Shown piece by piece: positions 41,195 through 48,781 of a DNA stretch of 48,781 nt (the stretch's first letter is position 1; each line of letters opens with the position of its first letter). Source of the stretch: an uncultured Truepera sp. (GTDB lineage: Bacteria; Deinococcota; Deinococci; Deinococcales; Trueperaceae); the NCBI GenBank assembly GCA_902806425.1, contig CADCWP010000296.1, positions 1-48,781 of the forward strand, given 5' to 3'. The translations under genes and the position numbers were made by a program. A model generated the notes under the pieces. It was not told the DNA's origin. It did no database searches and was given only the letters and a program-made list of their open reading frames with translations.

Positions 41195-42031
41195 TTAAAC
41201 TGACTCGCTGTTGACGTAACCGCGGTTCGAGATGCCGTTGTCAGCACCCGCAGAGTCCGTAACAACGGTGCGGAAAACGTAGGCGAACTCGCCGCCCGCG
41301 CCATCAAGGTCCTCGATGTCCTCTACGTCCGAGCCCACCGTGATCGGGTAGACGCAGGTGTAGGTGGCGCTGCCCAACGTGCAGTCGCTCGTCGGGTCGC
41401 CGAGGGTGAAGCCGCCGACCGGCGTATCGCCGAGCGTACCCGCGAGGCCTTCAGGCGTTCTATTGACAAGGCGGATCTCAACGTCTTCAATAGTCGCGCC
41501 CTCAGCAGCGGCGTAGTTGACCTGCGCGTAGAAGGTATCGCCGGGGGCCACGGTGATGATGTTTTCATCGTCGTTGCTAGTGATGTTGCCACCCACATCG
41601 CTCAAGAAGGGACCGGTCTCGGTGGTGCTGACGCCGAAAGCTCCGTCGGGTCCTTCACCGGGAAGGGGCTCGGGAATAGGCTCACTGGAACCGCCACCAG
41701 TCTCCGTACCACTCACCGTCACAGTCGTCGATTCTTCTGAGCTACCTTCGTCGCCCACAGCCGTCAGGGTGTATTCGGTCGTCGTCGAGGGCGTCACCGT
41801 AACGCTCGTTTCACCCGTAACGTCGCCGACTCCGGGCGTGATCGTGAGGCTAGTCGCGGTGCTGTCGACAGTCCAGCTCAAGGTCGAGCTTCCACCCGCC
41901 TGAATGGATTCTGGGCTGGCCATAAAGCTCGAGATTTCCGGGCCATCGCCGCCGAGTCCAGGGACGTCGGGGCAAGCCGTCAACCCAAGCACGAGCGCGA
42001 CGGACGCGAGTCCTAACTTCATTGACTTCAT
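41195..42031 (-). CDS. Ig-like lipoprotein A (shortest of a tandem family)
   Basis: The 278-residue protein has a lipobox (GLTAC, Cys20), one bacterial Ig-like domain (about 30-108: ISSFMASPESIQAGGSSTLS ... TPSTTTEYTLTAVG), a Gly/Pro/Ser linker and a C-terminal module of about 145 residues. That module (GPFLSDVGGNIT ... PVGGFTLGDPTSDC ... GGEFAYVFRTVVTDSAG) recurs in the next two genes. ATG 42031 has AGGAGGA upstream. Surface-exposed binding or adhesion is likely by architecture; the partner is unknown. Confidence 0.82.
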   Translation of the reverse strand: MKSMKLGLASVALVLGLTACPDVPGLGGDGPEISSFMASPESIQAGGSSTLSWTVDSTATSLTITPGVGDVTGETSVTVTPSTTTEYTLTAVGDEGSSEESTTVTVSGTETGGGSSEPIPEPLPGEGPDGAFGVSTTETGPFLSDVGGNITSNDDENIITVAPGDTFYAQVNYAAAEGATIEDVEIRLVNRTPEGLAGTLGDTPVGGFTLGDPTSDCTLGSATYTCVYPITVGSDVEDIEDLDGAGGEFAYVFRTVVTDSAGADNGISNRGYVNSESV

Positions 42032-42242
42032 ACAGTTCCTCCTACGCATTGATTAGCAGTCCTACCAGGGTACTTTACAGCACACGAGAGTAAGATGCTG
42101 CCACTACTCCACTACCTTACAGTATCGGAGATGAAAAATACATGACATCTGCACACGTTTTTCGTAAAATCTATGGCAACAGTCACGCGAAGTTGGTATA
42201 AAGGGTCACAGTACATCCCCCAAATCACCCACAGTCGGCAGC

Positions 42243-42272
42243 AGGAGGGCTCAGCCAAAACCGAGCCCTCCT
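42243..42272 (-). terminator. inverted repeat after Ig lipoprotein B
   Basis: A ten-base perfect stem (AGGAGGGCTC / GAGCCCTCCT) with a ten-base loop lies just past the gene's stop, but no T run follows, so it may be a Rho-type or processing hairpin. Confidence 0.5.
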
Positions 42273-42277
42273 AACCT

Positions 42278-43723
42278 TTACTCAACCGTGACCTCTACCG
42301 AGGGCGGGTCTTCGGTGCTGCCGTCGGTAGCCGAAAGTTCGTAGACGGCGCTCTCCTCCGCCTCGAGCGTCACGCTATCGGATCCGGCGGGTATCCTGCG
42401 TTCGTTTGGCGGGTCGTCCCCTACGGTTTCTGTCAAGAGTAAAAAGCTGGGTTCGTCCCCTGAAAGCGTCCAGGTAAACTCGAGGTCGTCCCCCTCTTCT
42501 ACCGTCACCGACGCTTCGCCGTTGACCAAGAAGGACTCGATGATAAACCCCTCGTCGGGTTCTTCGGGTGGCGCGTCGTCCTCCACATTGACCTCTTCGG
42601 TCGTGCTGTCGTCTAAGCCCTCGGGGTCGGTGACCGTCAGCGTGACCGAGTAAGTGTCGGCGTCGTCGTAACTTTTGGTCACGGTGCTGTTGTCAGCCGT
42701 TGAACCGTCGCCGAAACTCCAGGCATAGCTGAGGGTGTCGCCTTCGGGGTCGGAAGAGTCGGTGCCATCGAAGGTGAAGGTGTTCTCATCCTGGGCCGTC
42801 ACCGTAAACGCGGCAGTCGGGGCCTCGTTGTCGTCAGGCTCGGGTTCAGGCTCCGGCGGGGTCGGGGTGCCACCGCCCGCCTCGCCGACCGTCACGTAGC
42901 CCCGCGGCGGCGTGTTGGACCTGTTGCCCGAGGTATCGGTAACGTTCGTGCGGAAGACGTAAGCGAACTCACCGCCCGAGTCGGGCAGCTCGGTAATGTT
43001 CTCCACGTCGTCCCCGACTTCGATCTCGTAAACACAGGTGAGGTTCGTCGGGCGAGACGCGAAGTCGCACGCCCCAACGGTGCCGACCAAGGTAAAGCCA
43101 CCAACCGACTGCCCCTCGACGAGGTCGGCGGCGAGCCCGGCGGGGCTGCGGTTAGCGAGCCGCACGGTGATTCCGGCGATTCCCACATCATCCCCGTAGG
43201 CGACCTGCGCGTAAAAGGTATCGCCGGGGTCAAGCTTCAACACGCGCGCGTCGGTGGGGCTGCTGATGTCGCCGTCACTGTCGTTGAGAAAAGGACCCTG
43301 CGGGTCGGCGCTGACGCCGAAGCTACCCGATGGGGGCGTGGTGTCGGTACCCGGGGGCGTGGTCGGCGGTGGTGTGGTCGGGGGCGGCGTGGTGCCGCTC
43401 ACCGTTACGGTGGTGGACGCCGTATCGTCACCGGTGCTGTTGCGAGCGGTCAGCGTGTAGGTGGTGGTCGTAGGCGGGGTGACGGTAAAGCTCGTGCCCG
43501 ACACGCTGCCTATACCTTGGTTGAGCTCGAGGCCCGTCACCGCGCCTGAAACAGTCCAGCTCAAGACGGTGCTCGTCCCCGCCGTGATGGTGCTCGGCTC
43601 AGCGGTAAAACTCGTAATTACAGGTGCGCCACCCTGCCCGCCGTCCGGCCCGCCCCCACCGAGCAGGTCGCAGCCGACAAGCGAAAAAAGCGCGAGCAGC
43701 GGGAAAATCTGTCTGAGTGTCAT
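42278..43723 (-). CDS. Ig-like/PKD lipoprotein B
   Basis: The 481-residue lipoprotein (lipobox LVGC, Cys18) holds an Ig-like domain (35-110), a Thr/Pro linker, the shared two-cysteine module (about 130-275; GDTFYAQVAYGDDVG, SVGGFTLVGTVGACDF, CVYEIEVGDDVENI, GGEFAYVFRTNVTDTSGNRS), one PKD domain (about 305-385, with YAWSFGDGSTADN) and a final Ig-like domain. AGGAGG precedes the ATG. It lies between two paralogues on the same strand, each with its own end signal. Confidence 0.85.
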   Translation of the reverse strand: MTLRQIFPLLALFSLVGCDLLGGGGPDGGQGGAPVITSFTAEPSTITAGTSTVLSWTVSGAVTGLELNQGIGSVSGTSFTVTPPTTTTYTLTARNSTGDDTASTTVTVSGTTPPPTTPPPTTPPGTDTTPPSGSFGVSADPQGPFLNDSDGDISSPTDARVLKLDPGDTFYAQVAYGDDVGIAGITVRLANRSPAGLAADLVEGQSVGGFTLVGTVGACDFASRPTNLTCVYEIEVGDDVENITELPDSGGEFAYVFRTNVTDTSGNRSNTPPRGYVTVGEAGGGTPTPPEPEPEPDDNEAPTAAFTVTAQDENTFTFDGTDSSDPEGDTLSYAWSFGDGSTADNSTVTKSYDDADTYSVTLTVTDPEGLDDSTTEEVNVEDDAPPEEPDEGFIIESFLVNGEASVTVEEGDDLEFTWTLSGDEPSFLLLTETVGDDPPNERRIPAGSDSVTLEAEESAVYELSATDGSTEDPPSVEVTVE

Positions 43724-43762
43724 AGTCCTCCTTTAAGGCACAGCTTAAACGGTCAGTAGTCA

Positions 43763-43797
43763 AAAAAGGGCGCGTTCAGCACGTTATAGCGCACCCT
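43763..43797 (-). terminator. Rho-independent terminator after Ig lipoprotein C
   Basis: On the minus strand an imperfect stem (AAGGGTGCGC / GCGCCCTT, one bulged base) precedes six T residues just downstream of the gene's stop. Confidence 0.75.
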
Positions 43798-43815
43798 TCG
43801 CAGCGTTGGGAGTCG

Positions 43816-46116
43816 TTAGTCGGGAACCGTGACCGCCTTGTTTGCCCGCGCCGTCACGCCGTCGTCGGTGCGAACGGTGAGGTAGACCGTGTACACGCCC
43901 GCCTCCGCGTAGGTATGCGTGGTTTGCGACCCCGCGCCCAAGCTGCCGTCGCCAAAGTCCCACGAGTAGCTGAGGACGTTGCCGTTAGAGCCCTCCGTCG
44001 TCGAGGTAAACGTCGCGCTCATCCCCTCGACGTCGTGGTCGAAGTCGGCTCTCAGGTCACTCTCGTCGCCGCCCCCGCCACCTTCCGCGACGGTCACGGT
44101 CACCTGCTTCGGCTCAGCCGCCCCGGAGCCGTTTCTGGCGTGCAGCGTGTAGGTCGTGTCGGTCGTCGGGGCGACCGTCATCGCCCGGTCGGGGTCTGCG
44201 GTGACGTTCAGCTCATCCGGACTCAGCCACACCTCCGTCGCCTCTCCGGAGATGTCCCAGGCCAAAACGACCTCCGCGCCCGCCGCGACCTCTATCCCGT
44301 CCTGACCGTCAGCCGTAAACGACGTGATAGACGGCGTTGGCGGCGTTACAGGTGTCGGCGGCGTTACAGGTGTCGGTGGCGTCACGGGTGTGGGCGGCGC
44401 GTTATCGTCGTCCTCTTCCTCGGCAGCAAAGGTCTCTTCAGCCACCTCGGACACCTCACCCTCGTCGTCGGTCACGACCAAGCTGACGTCGTAGTCGCCC
44501 TCCGACACAGCAGGAAACTTAGGCCTGGGGCCGGTGTACAGTCTTGTTCCACCACGCGGGCCGCGGACTACCCACGCGTAGGCCGTGATATCCCCACCGT
44601 CGGGGTCGCTTGAAGCCGAGCCGTCGAGGGTGACGATGTTACCTACAGCAACTTCTTCAGGCGCGTAGTCAATGCGCGCTACCGGAGCCTCGGACGGTGT
44701 ACCACCGCCGTCATCGTCGTCCGTGACGGTAACGGTAGCGGAGGCCGTGTCGCTGCCCGCCGCGCCCTGCGCCGTCAGCGTATAGGTCGTCGTCTCGTCC
44801 GGGCTGACCTCAACATCTTCGTCACCCATCACGCTGCCCACACCCTGATCGATGCTCAGCGAGGTTACGGTGCCTGAAACGCTCCACGAAAGCTGCGCGT
44901 CGTCGCCCTCCTCGACCGTCGAAGGCGTGGCGGTAAAGGCGTCTATGGTCGGGGCCTCGGGCTCGGGGGGTGGCGGCGGTGATGGCGGCGGGGCGGTGTC
45001 GCCCGGTACGTCGACCTCGAGGGTCTTCGTCTCGGTATCCGACCCGCCCGCCCCGTCGCTCACCGTCAACGTGACCTCGTAGGGGCCGTCCTCCGTGTAC
45101 CTTTTCGTAAAGTCACGGGTGTTCGCCTCCGTGCCGTCGCCAAAGCTCCACGCGTACGAGAGCGGGTCGCCGTCCGGGTCGGTACTGCCGACGCCGCTGA
45201 ACTTGACGGTGACGCTGCCCTCGTCGGAAGCGGTCTCGGTGCTCGTAAAGGCTGCAACCGGGTCGCGGTTGCCAGGTGGGTCGCCGGGTGGGTTGGGCGT
45301 GCCGCTGCCATTACCGACGATCACGTAGCCACGAGGCGGCGTGTCGGACCGGTTGCCCGCAGCGTCGGTCACGTTCGTGCGAAAGACGTAGGCGAACTCG
45401 CCGCCCGCGCCGTCGAGCTGGTCGATGTTGGGGATGTCGCCGACGCCGATCTCGTAGATGCAGTTCACCGTCGTTCGCGTACCGTCGAGGACGCAGCCAC
45501 TGACTTCACCGACTAAGGTAAAGCCGCCCACCTCCTGACCCTGCACGAGGTCGGCCTCGAGTCCGGGAGGGTTGCGGTTGGCGATAAAGATGTTTACCGC
45601 AGCGATACCACCCGGGTCGGTGTACGAGACGAGCGCGTAGAAGGTGCCACCTGGCTCCACGCGGATGATGCGCGGGTCGTTCGGGCCGGTGATGTTGCCG
45701 CCCTGGTCGCTCTGAAAGTTCGTCTGGTCGAGCGAGACGCCGAAGTCGCCGGAAGGGGGTAGGCCGTCCTCTACGGGCGTGCCGCCGCCACCCGGGCCGA
45801 GCGTGACCACAGCGGTCGCCTCGGCGTTGCCGCTACTGTTGGTCGCGGTCAGGGTGTAGGTCGTGGTGGCCGCCGGGTAGACCACCTTGCTGGTACCCGA
45901 AACCGCGCCTACACCCTGGTCGATCTCGAGGCCCGTCACGCCGCCCGTGATGTCCCAGGTGAGCGTCACCGGCTGCCTCGCCGCAGTGATATTTGCCGGG
46001 GTCGCGGTAAAGCTGACGATGGTCGGCGCGCCCACGGGTCCGGGTGCGCTCGGGCAGGCGGTCAGGGCCAACATCAAGATAACGAGAGAGGGCCAGAAGG
46101 TGGCACTTTTTCGCAT
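43816..46116 (-). CDS. Ig-like/PKD lipoprotein C (multidomain)
   Basis: The 766-residue lipoprotein (lipobox ALTAC, Cys21) runs: Ig-like (30-110), the shared two-cysteine module (about 118-275; GGFTLVGEVSGCVL, CIYEIGVGDIPNI, GGEFAYVFRTNVTDAAGNRS), PKD (about 290-370; YAWSFGDGTEANTRDF), Ig-like (about 385-470), PKD-type (about 485-565), a PPTPVT repeat linker (about 575-600), Ig-like and a last PKD (about 685-766; YSWDFGDGSLG). GGAGG precedes the ATG. A cell-surface adhesin or structural protein is expected; no enzyme domain is present. Confidence 0.85.
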   Translation of the reverse strand: MRKSATFWPSLVILMLALTACPSAPGPVGAPTIVSFTATPANITAARQPVTLTWDITGGVTGLEIDQGVGAVSGTSKVVYPAATTTYTLTATNSSGNAEATAVVTLGPGGGGTPVEDGLPPSGDFGVSLDQTNFQSDQGGNITGPNDPRIIRVEPGGTFYALVSYTDPGGIAAVNIFIANRNPPGLEADLVQGQEVGGFTLVGEVSGCVLDGTRTTVNCIYEIGVGDIPNIDQLDGAGGEFAYVFRTNVTDAAGNRSDTPPRGYVIVGNGSGTPNPPGDPPGNRDPVAAFTSTETASDEGSVTVKFSGVGSTDPDGDPLSYAWSFGDGTEANTRDFTKRYTEDGPYEVTLTVSDGAGGSDTETKTLEVDVPGDTAPPPSPPPPPEPEAPTIDAFTATPSTVEEGDDAQLSWSVSGTVTSLSIDQGVGSVMGDEDVEVSPDETTTYTLTAQGAAGSDTASATVTVTDDDDGGGTPSEAPVARIDYAPEEVAVGNIVTLDGSASSDPDGGDITAYAWVVRGPRGGTRLYTGPRPKFPAVSEGDYDVSLVVTDDEGEVSEVAEETFAAEEEDDDNAPPTPVTPPTPVTPPTPVTPPTPSITSFTADGQDGIEVAAGAEVVLAWDISGEATEVWLSPDELNVTADPDRAMTVAPTTDTTYTLHARNGSGAAEPKQVTVTVAEGGGGGDESDLRADFDHDVEGMSATFTSTTEGSNGNVLSYSWDFGDGSLGAGSQTTHTYAEAGVYTVYLTVRTDDGVTARANKAVTVPD
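44336..44398. repeat. 18-bp tandem repeat coding a PPTPVT linker
   Basis: Three and a half copies of an 18-base unit (GTCGGCGGCGTTACAGGT and variants) at 44336-44353, 44354-44371, 44372-44389 and a partial copy encode Pro-rich hexapeptides in Ig lipoprotein C. Confidence 0.9.
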
Positions 46117-46388
46117 AGGTCATCCTCCGATTAACGTGTCTGCTCGCACTCTGAACTGCACGTATACGAGCGTGGAGGGTTTTATTGTACGCGGATTTTG
46201 GGCGCTGCCGCCATCTTCTTGACAATTTCTGCTGGCGGTTCGAGCTTCGGCGCCCTTTTTGGCGGCGCAGACAGCTCTACGGGCAGAGCCGGTACGCTCG
46301 CCGAACTGCGCGGTGAGCACCGTCCCTTACACCGTCGCAGTGACCCTTTGTACAGATATCACGTGTACAAATATCACGATCTGCTCGC
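46117..46388. other. intergenic region with a 15-bp tandem repeat
   Basis: The gap between the start of Ig lipoprotein C and the end of the GGDEF gene contains candidate -10 boxes TACAAT and TATACG on the minus strand at about 46160-46185 and the tandem repeat at 46349-46378. No convincing gene. Confidence 0.4.
46349..46378. repeat. two tandem copies of a 15-bp element
   Basis: TGTACAGATATCACG (46349-46363) is followed at once by TGTACAAATATCACG (46364-46378), one mismatch. Each copy contains the palindrome TGTACA. Confidence 0.85.
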
Positions 46389-47312
46389 TCAGGCGTCCCC
46401 ATAAAAGGCGAGACCTACCCCCCGCCGCTTAGCCTGGTAGAGCGCTGCGTCCACACACCGCAGGAGTGACCTCAGATCACCGCTATGGCGAGGAAAAAGT
46501 GCTACCCCAAGGCTGGTTTTTACCTCGAACGTCCGACCTCTAAGGGCGTAGGGCTCGTTGAGGTGCCGGAGGTCACGGATGAGTGCGTCGTTTAGGGCGG
46601 CGGTGTTTCGGAGCGAGAGCACTGCCGCGAACTCGTCCCCGCCCAGACGGGCCACCACGTCACCCCGCCGAAACACCCCCCTTAAACGTTCGGCGAAGGC
46701 CACAAGCAGCGCGTCCCCCACGTCATGACCGTAGCTGTCGTTCACCCCTTTAAAGCCGTTTAAGTCGGCCATGACGAGCGCAACTTGGTGACCGTTGCGC
46801 GCTGCCGCCGCGAGGGCTTGGGTAGCGAAATCCATAAAAAGGCGGCGGTTGGCTACACCCGTGAGCGGGTCGGTATAGGCCATATCCACGTACCGCTTCT
46901 GTTCGGACACGTTGGCGTGAGAAACGATGACGCTGCCTGAAAAAAGAGGTGTGACCGTCACCTTGAACCACAACAGCTCGGTCGGCGTCTTACAGGCGTA
47001 CTCGAGCGAGAACTGGGGCAGCGCCCCGCCCATAACAGCCTGCATTCCGTGTAGGGCGGCGCGGGCCTCGCTGCGTGCTGACCCCGTAGCTCTCTGGCAC
47101 ACCTCGAAGTAGTTAGACGCCACACCTATATGTTCCGGACAGCCGCCGTTTTCCCGTCCGAAGCGTCGCCAAGCCTCGTTGACTAGGGAGACCGTACCGC
47201 CTCCCGTGACAATCGCTACGTGTTCCGGCAGCGTGTCCAAAACGGCCTGAAGTGGCGCGTTACGTCCTAGCCCTAGCTCAGCGTCCTCCGTCATAGGCTC
47301 CCGTACCCCCAT
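46389..47312 (-). CDS. PAS-GGDEF diguanylate cyclase
   Basis: The 307-residue protein has an N-terminal PAS domain (about 15-130; VLDTLPEHVAIVTGGGTVSL, VNEAWRRFGRENG) and a C-terminal GGDEF domain (140-300): YTDPLTGVANRR, MADLNGFKGVNDSYGHDVGD and VARLGGDEFAAVL. The active-site GGDEF is intact and a product-inhibition I-site RxxD (RRGD) lies five residues upstream, so it should make c-di-GMP and be feedback-inhibited. The PAS domain probably senses a small ligand. No EAL domain is present. ATG 47312 or the ATG six codons later may be the start. Confidence 0.9.
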   Translation of the reverse strand: MGVREPMTEDAELGLGRNAPLQAVLDTLPEHVAIVTGGGTVSLVNEAWRRFGRENGGCPEHIGVASNYFEVCQRATGSARSEARAALHGMQAVMGGALPQFSLEYACKTPTELLWFKVTVTPLFSGSVIVSHANVSEQKRYVDMAYTDPLTGVANRRLFMDFATQALAAAARNGHQVALVMADLNGFKGVNDSYGHDVGDALLVAFAERLRGVFRRGDVVARLGGDEFAAVLSLRNTAALNDALIRDLRHLNEPYALRGRTFEVKTSLGVALFPRHSGDLRSLLRCVDAALYQAKRRGVGLAFYGDA

Positions 47313-47526
47313 TGCAACAAGCAGCGCCGAACGTCAGCCGTTATATCCGCATGGCCTTTACACCGCTTAGCCCGCCACAGTCTAAGTCGCTTTGTGTAGA
47401 AATTAGAGCTAAAACCGTGCTATGTCAATAGATAGTGAGTTGGGGCGCGGTGGGGCCAATGGGCGGGTGCTGCGACGAGGATATAGGTTGCCACCACGAC
47501 CACAACTAACCGCACGTTTGAGACTA

Positions 47527-47590
47527 CCGAGTCAGGTGAAGTTGGCAAAAGAACCGAAAAAGCTCGAGCCCCACACACCAGGCGGCGGGG
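47527..47590. repeat. direct repeat flanking vapBC, left copy
   Basis: Contains CCGAGTCAGG and a 40-base core from GAACCGAAAAAGCTCGAGCC onward, ending in CCAGGCGGCGGGG. About 37 of 41 core positions match the right copy at 48336-48401. Confidence 0.75.
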
Positions 47591-47662
47591 TTTCAGAAAA
47601 GCTGTTCGTGACTCCGTAGGGCGTGCAAGCGCAAAACGCTGGTGGATAACCGTTCGCTGGCC

Positions 47663-47668
47663 TATACT
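47663..47668 (+). promoter_or_regulatory. -10 box TATACT of vapBC
   Basis: TATACT ends ten bases before the ATG at 47679 and no Shine-Dalgarno sequence is present, so the leader is very short. Confidence 0.5.
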
Positions 47669-47678
47669 GAACTGAATA

Positions 47679-47906
47679 ATGGCTCAGCTGACCCTCGACC
47701 TGGACGCAGACACGGCCTCTAAAGTGCGGAGAGCCGCTGAGCGTGAAGGGCTGAGTCAAGATGAGTGGGTCTCTCAGCTTATCAAAGTTCGCTTAGCAGC
47801 AGTCTGGCCCGACTCGGTAGTACGGCTTGCAGGTACTTGGCCCGACTTTGAAGCGGAGAGCGTGCGACAGCGTGGAGAGAAAGACACTCCCCGCGAAACC
47901 TTGTAG
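47679..47906 (+). CDS. vapB: VapB-like antitoxin
   Basis: The 75-residue protein has a ribbon-helix-helix start (LTLDLDADTASKVRRAAERE, then GLSQDEWVSQLI) and a C-terminal tail with WPDSVVRLAGTWPDFEAESV, the toxin-binding motif W-P-x2-V-x2-LAG-x-WPDF seen in antitoxins next to PIN toxins. It should repress its own promoter and block VapC. The stop shares a base with the toxin GTG. Confidence 0.88.
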   Translation: MAQLTLDLDADTASKVRRAAEREGLSQDEWVSQLIKVRLAAVWPDSVVRLAGTWPDFEAESVRQRGEKDTPRETL

Positions 47907-48310
47907 TGTTCGCGCTCGATACAAACACGGTCATCTATTATTTCAAGGGAGTGGGCGGCGTAGCTGAACGTCTACTCGCCACGCCACCTTATGATGTAGC
48001 CCTGCCGAGTATCGTCGTTTATGAATTAGAGCGCGGCGTCCTCAAATCCGGATCAGAGGGACGCCGAGAGCAGTTCGCTGCATTTTTAGACGCCTTTACG
48101 ATTTTGCCGTTAGGACGCGCCGAGGCGGAAACAGCCGCGCGGATAGGAGGGGCGCTCGAGCTGCGTGGTCTCCCCATCGGTCCGATGGACGTACTGATTG
48201 CAGGTACCGCTCTCGCACATGGCGCAACGCTCGTGACGCGCAACCTTCGGGAGTTCAGCCGGGTTGAAGGTTTAAAGCTGGAGAACTGGTATGACGAGGC
48301 TGAGCGTTAG
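47906..48310 (+). CDS. vapC: VapC-type PIN-domain toxin (ribonuclease)
   Basis: The 134-residue PIN protein has the metal-binding acids Asp in FALDTNTVIYYFKG, Glu in IVVYELERGVLKSG and Asp in GPMDVLIAGTALA, with TRNLREFSRVEGL near the end. VapC toxins cleave tRNA or rRNA and stop translation. The usual D in TxNxxDF is Glu (NLREF), a conservative change. GTG start overlaps the antitoxin stop by one base (TAGTG). Confidence 0.92.
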   Translation: MFALDTNTVIYYFKGVGGVAERLLATPPYDVALPSIVVYELERGVLKSGSEGRREQFAAFLDAFTILPLGRAEAETAARIGGALELRGLPIGPMDVLIAGTALAHGATLVTRNLREFSRVEGLKLENWYDEAER

Positions 48311-48335
48311 GAGCAGATATGAAGCTCGAGCCTCT

Positions 48336-48401
48336 CCAAGTCAGGCGCACCCGGTAGAAAGAAACGAAAAAGGCTCGAGCCCCACACACCGGGCGGCAGG
48401 G
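48336..48401. repeat. direct repeat flanking vapBC, right copy
   Basis: Contains CCAAGTCAGG and a core from GAAACGAAAAAGGCTCGAGC to CCGGGCGGCAGGG. Its left part runs directly on from the toxin gene's end. Confidence 0.75.
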
Positions 48402-48409
48402 GGCTCGAG
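48366..48409 (-). terminator. Rho-independent terminator of the leftward Ig-domain gene
   Basis: A ten-base perfect stem (CTCGAGCCCC / GGGGCTCGAG) is followed on the minus strand by CC and five T residues (TTTTTC). It lies 20 bases past the Ig gene's stop. Confidence 0.8.
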
Positions 48410-48429
48410 AAAAATTTACAGAGTGCTTA

Positions 48430-48781
48430 TTACGGAGTTGAAGGTGAATTCACAACTAAGGTGGTTTTAGCTGTATCATCGTCACCGGAGGCGTTTACAA
48501 CTCTAATCGTGTACTCGCCATTGTTAACGGCTTGAACGTTGTTAAAGGTCGTAGACCTCTTATCAGCAGTAAGGTCTCTACTGAAGCTAGGGCCAGTGAT
48601 TTGTATAGACCCGCCGCTTAAATTAGAGACTTTCCACGTGAAGGTTACCCCGTCGCCTACGTTCACCGTACTAGGTTTTGCAACGAAGTCAAAGACATCC
48701 GGTCCGCTTGTTACATCAACCGTATCATCGTCACTAACTGCCCCGTTTCTTGCAGTGAGCGTGTAAGTGGTGTTAGCAGTA
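48430..48781 (-). CDS. 3' end of a fourth Ig-like domain protein (5' end outside window)
   Basis: The minus frame is open from the window edge to a stop at 48430, about 116 residues. It holds the end of one Ig-like domain (TTYTLTARNGAVSDDDTVDV) and a complete one (FDFVAKPSTVNVGDGVTFTW ... NGEYTIRVVNASGDDDTAKT). The internal GTG at 48666 is not the true start. Domains match those in the lipoproteins at 41-46 kb, so it is probably a further family member. AT content is higher than in its neighbours. Confidence 0.85.
   Translation of the reverse strand, partial: TANTTYTLTARNGAVSDDDTVDVTSGPDVFDFVAKPSTVNVGDGVTFTWKVSNLSGGSIQITGPSFSRDLTADKRSTTFNNVQAVNNGEYTIRVVNASGDDDTAKTTLVVNSPSTP

Larger units (their letters stand above)
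47313..47678. other. intergenic region upstream of vapBC
   Basis: The 366-base gap holds the left copy of the 65-bp direct repeat (47527-47590), an AT-rich patch at 47390-47440 and the vapB promoter. I see no gene. A degenerate hairpin in the repeat ends in T residues on the minus strand. Confidence 0.4.

Noticed and set aside
44336-44398. Regular repeats considered as a CRISPR fragment
   Set aside because: Units are contiguous without spacers and lie in frame in a coding region.
46198-46404. 68-codon plus-strand frame starting TTG, with a hydrophobic start
   Set aside because: No Shine-Dalgarno sequence or -10 box, and it runs across the 15-bp repeats into the GGDEF gene end.

Overview
The window is GC-rich bacterial chromosome from a diderm (LptB, a BamA-like Omp85 protein, many lipoproteins) and has no rRNA, tRNA, CRISPR array or insertion sequence that I could find. 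The gene content fits the phylum Deinococcota: carboxypeptidase Taq, two Crp/Fnr regulators, a CarH/LitR-like B12-binding regulator, a DUF3084 protein, and many genes whose start codon lies only 5-8 bases after a TANNNT -10 box, so their mRNAs should be leaderless. A Truepera-like member is my inference from this combination and from the Mrp antiporter; I could not test it against a database. The hexamer CTCGAG is strikingly frequent (about 80 by my count), in and between genes.

Layout. 1-5.1 kb: end of a sulfotransferase-like gene, a stand-alone Clp N-domain protein, an outer-membrane-type protein, a TrmA/RlmD-type RNA methyltransferase, a membrane protein with an acidic tail, a small zinc-ribbon protein and type 2 isopentenyl-diphosphate isomerase. 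5.2-16.6 kb: a lipoprotein subtilase; an MFS transporter - sulfurtransferase - Nudix operon; a SpoU methyltransferase; a MazG-like protein; a nitrilase-NadE pair (NAD synthesis); a DUF2256-HIT pair; UspA; lptB-DUF3084. 16.9-24.9 kb: a beta-propeller lipoprotein, the BamA homologue, a purine phosphorylase - YggS - DivIVA operon, two paralogous small lipoproteins (one with a probable frameshift in its signal peptide) and a Crp-family regulator.

25-30.6 kb: the CarH-like regulator with its promoter and tandem repeats, divergent rnhA, a response regulator - small cysteine protein - M20 peptidase operon, a stand-alone dsRNA-binding protein and a second Crp-family regulator. 30.7-39 kb: one leftward transcription unit, carboxypeptidase Taq - DsbA-like thioredoxin - mrpABCDEFG, which encodes a complete seven-subunit Na+/H+ antiporter. 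39-41 kb: a dynamin-like GTPase and a 57-residue protein.

41.2-48.8 kb: three tandem Ig/PKD-domain lipoproteins sharing an unnamed two-cysteine module of about 140 residues, a PAS-GGDEF cyclase, a VapBC toxin-antitoxin pair flanked by 65-bp direct repeats, and the 3' end of another Ig-domain gene running off the window. The least-described items are this surface-protein family, the two 13-codon leaderless upstream ORFs that overlap the starts of the 68-residue and dsRNA-binding genes, the CarH variant lacking its light-state histidine, and the CTCGAG signature.
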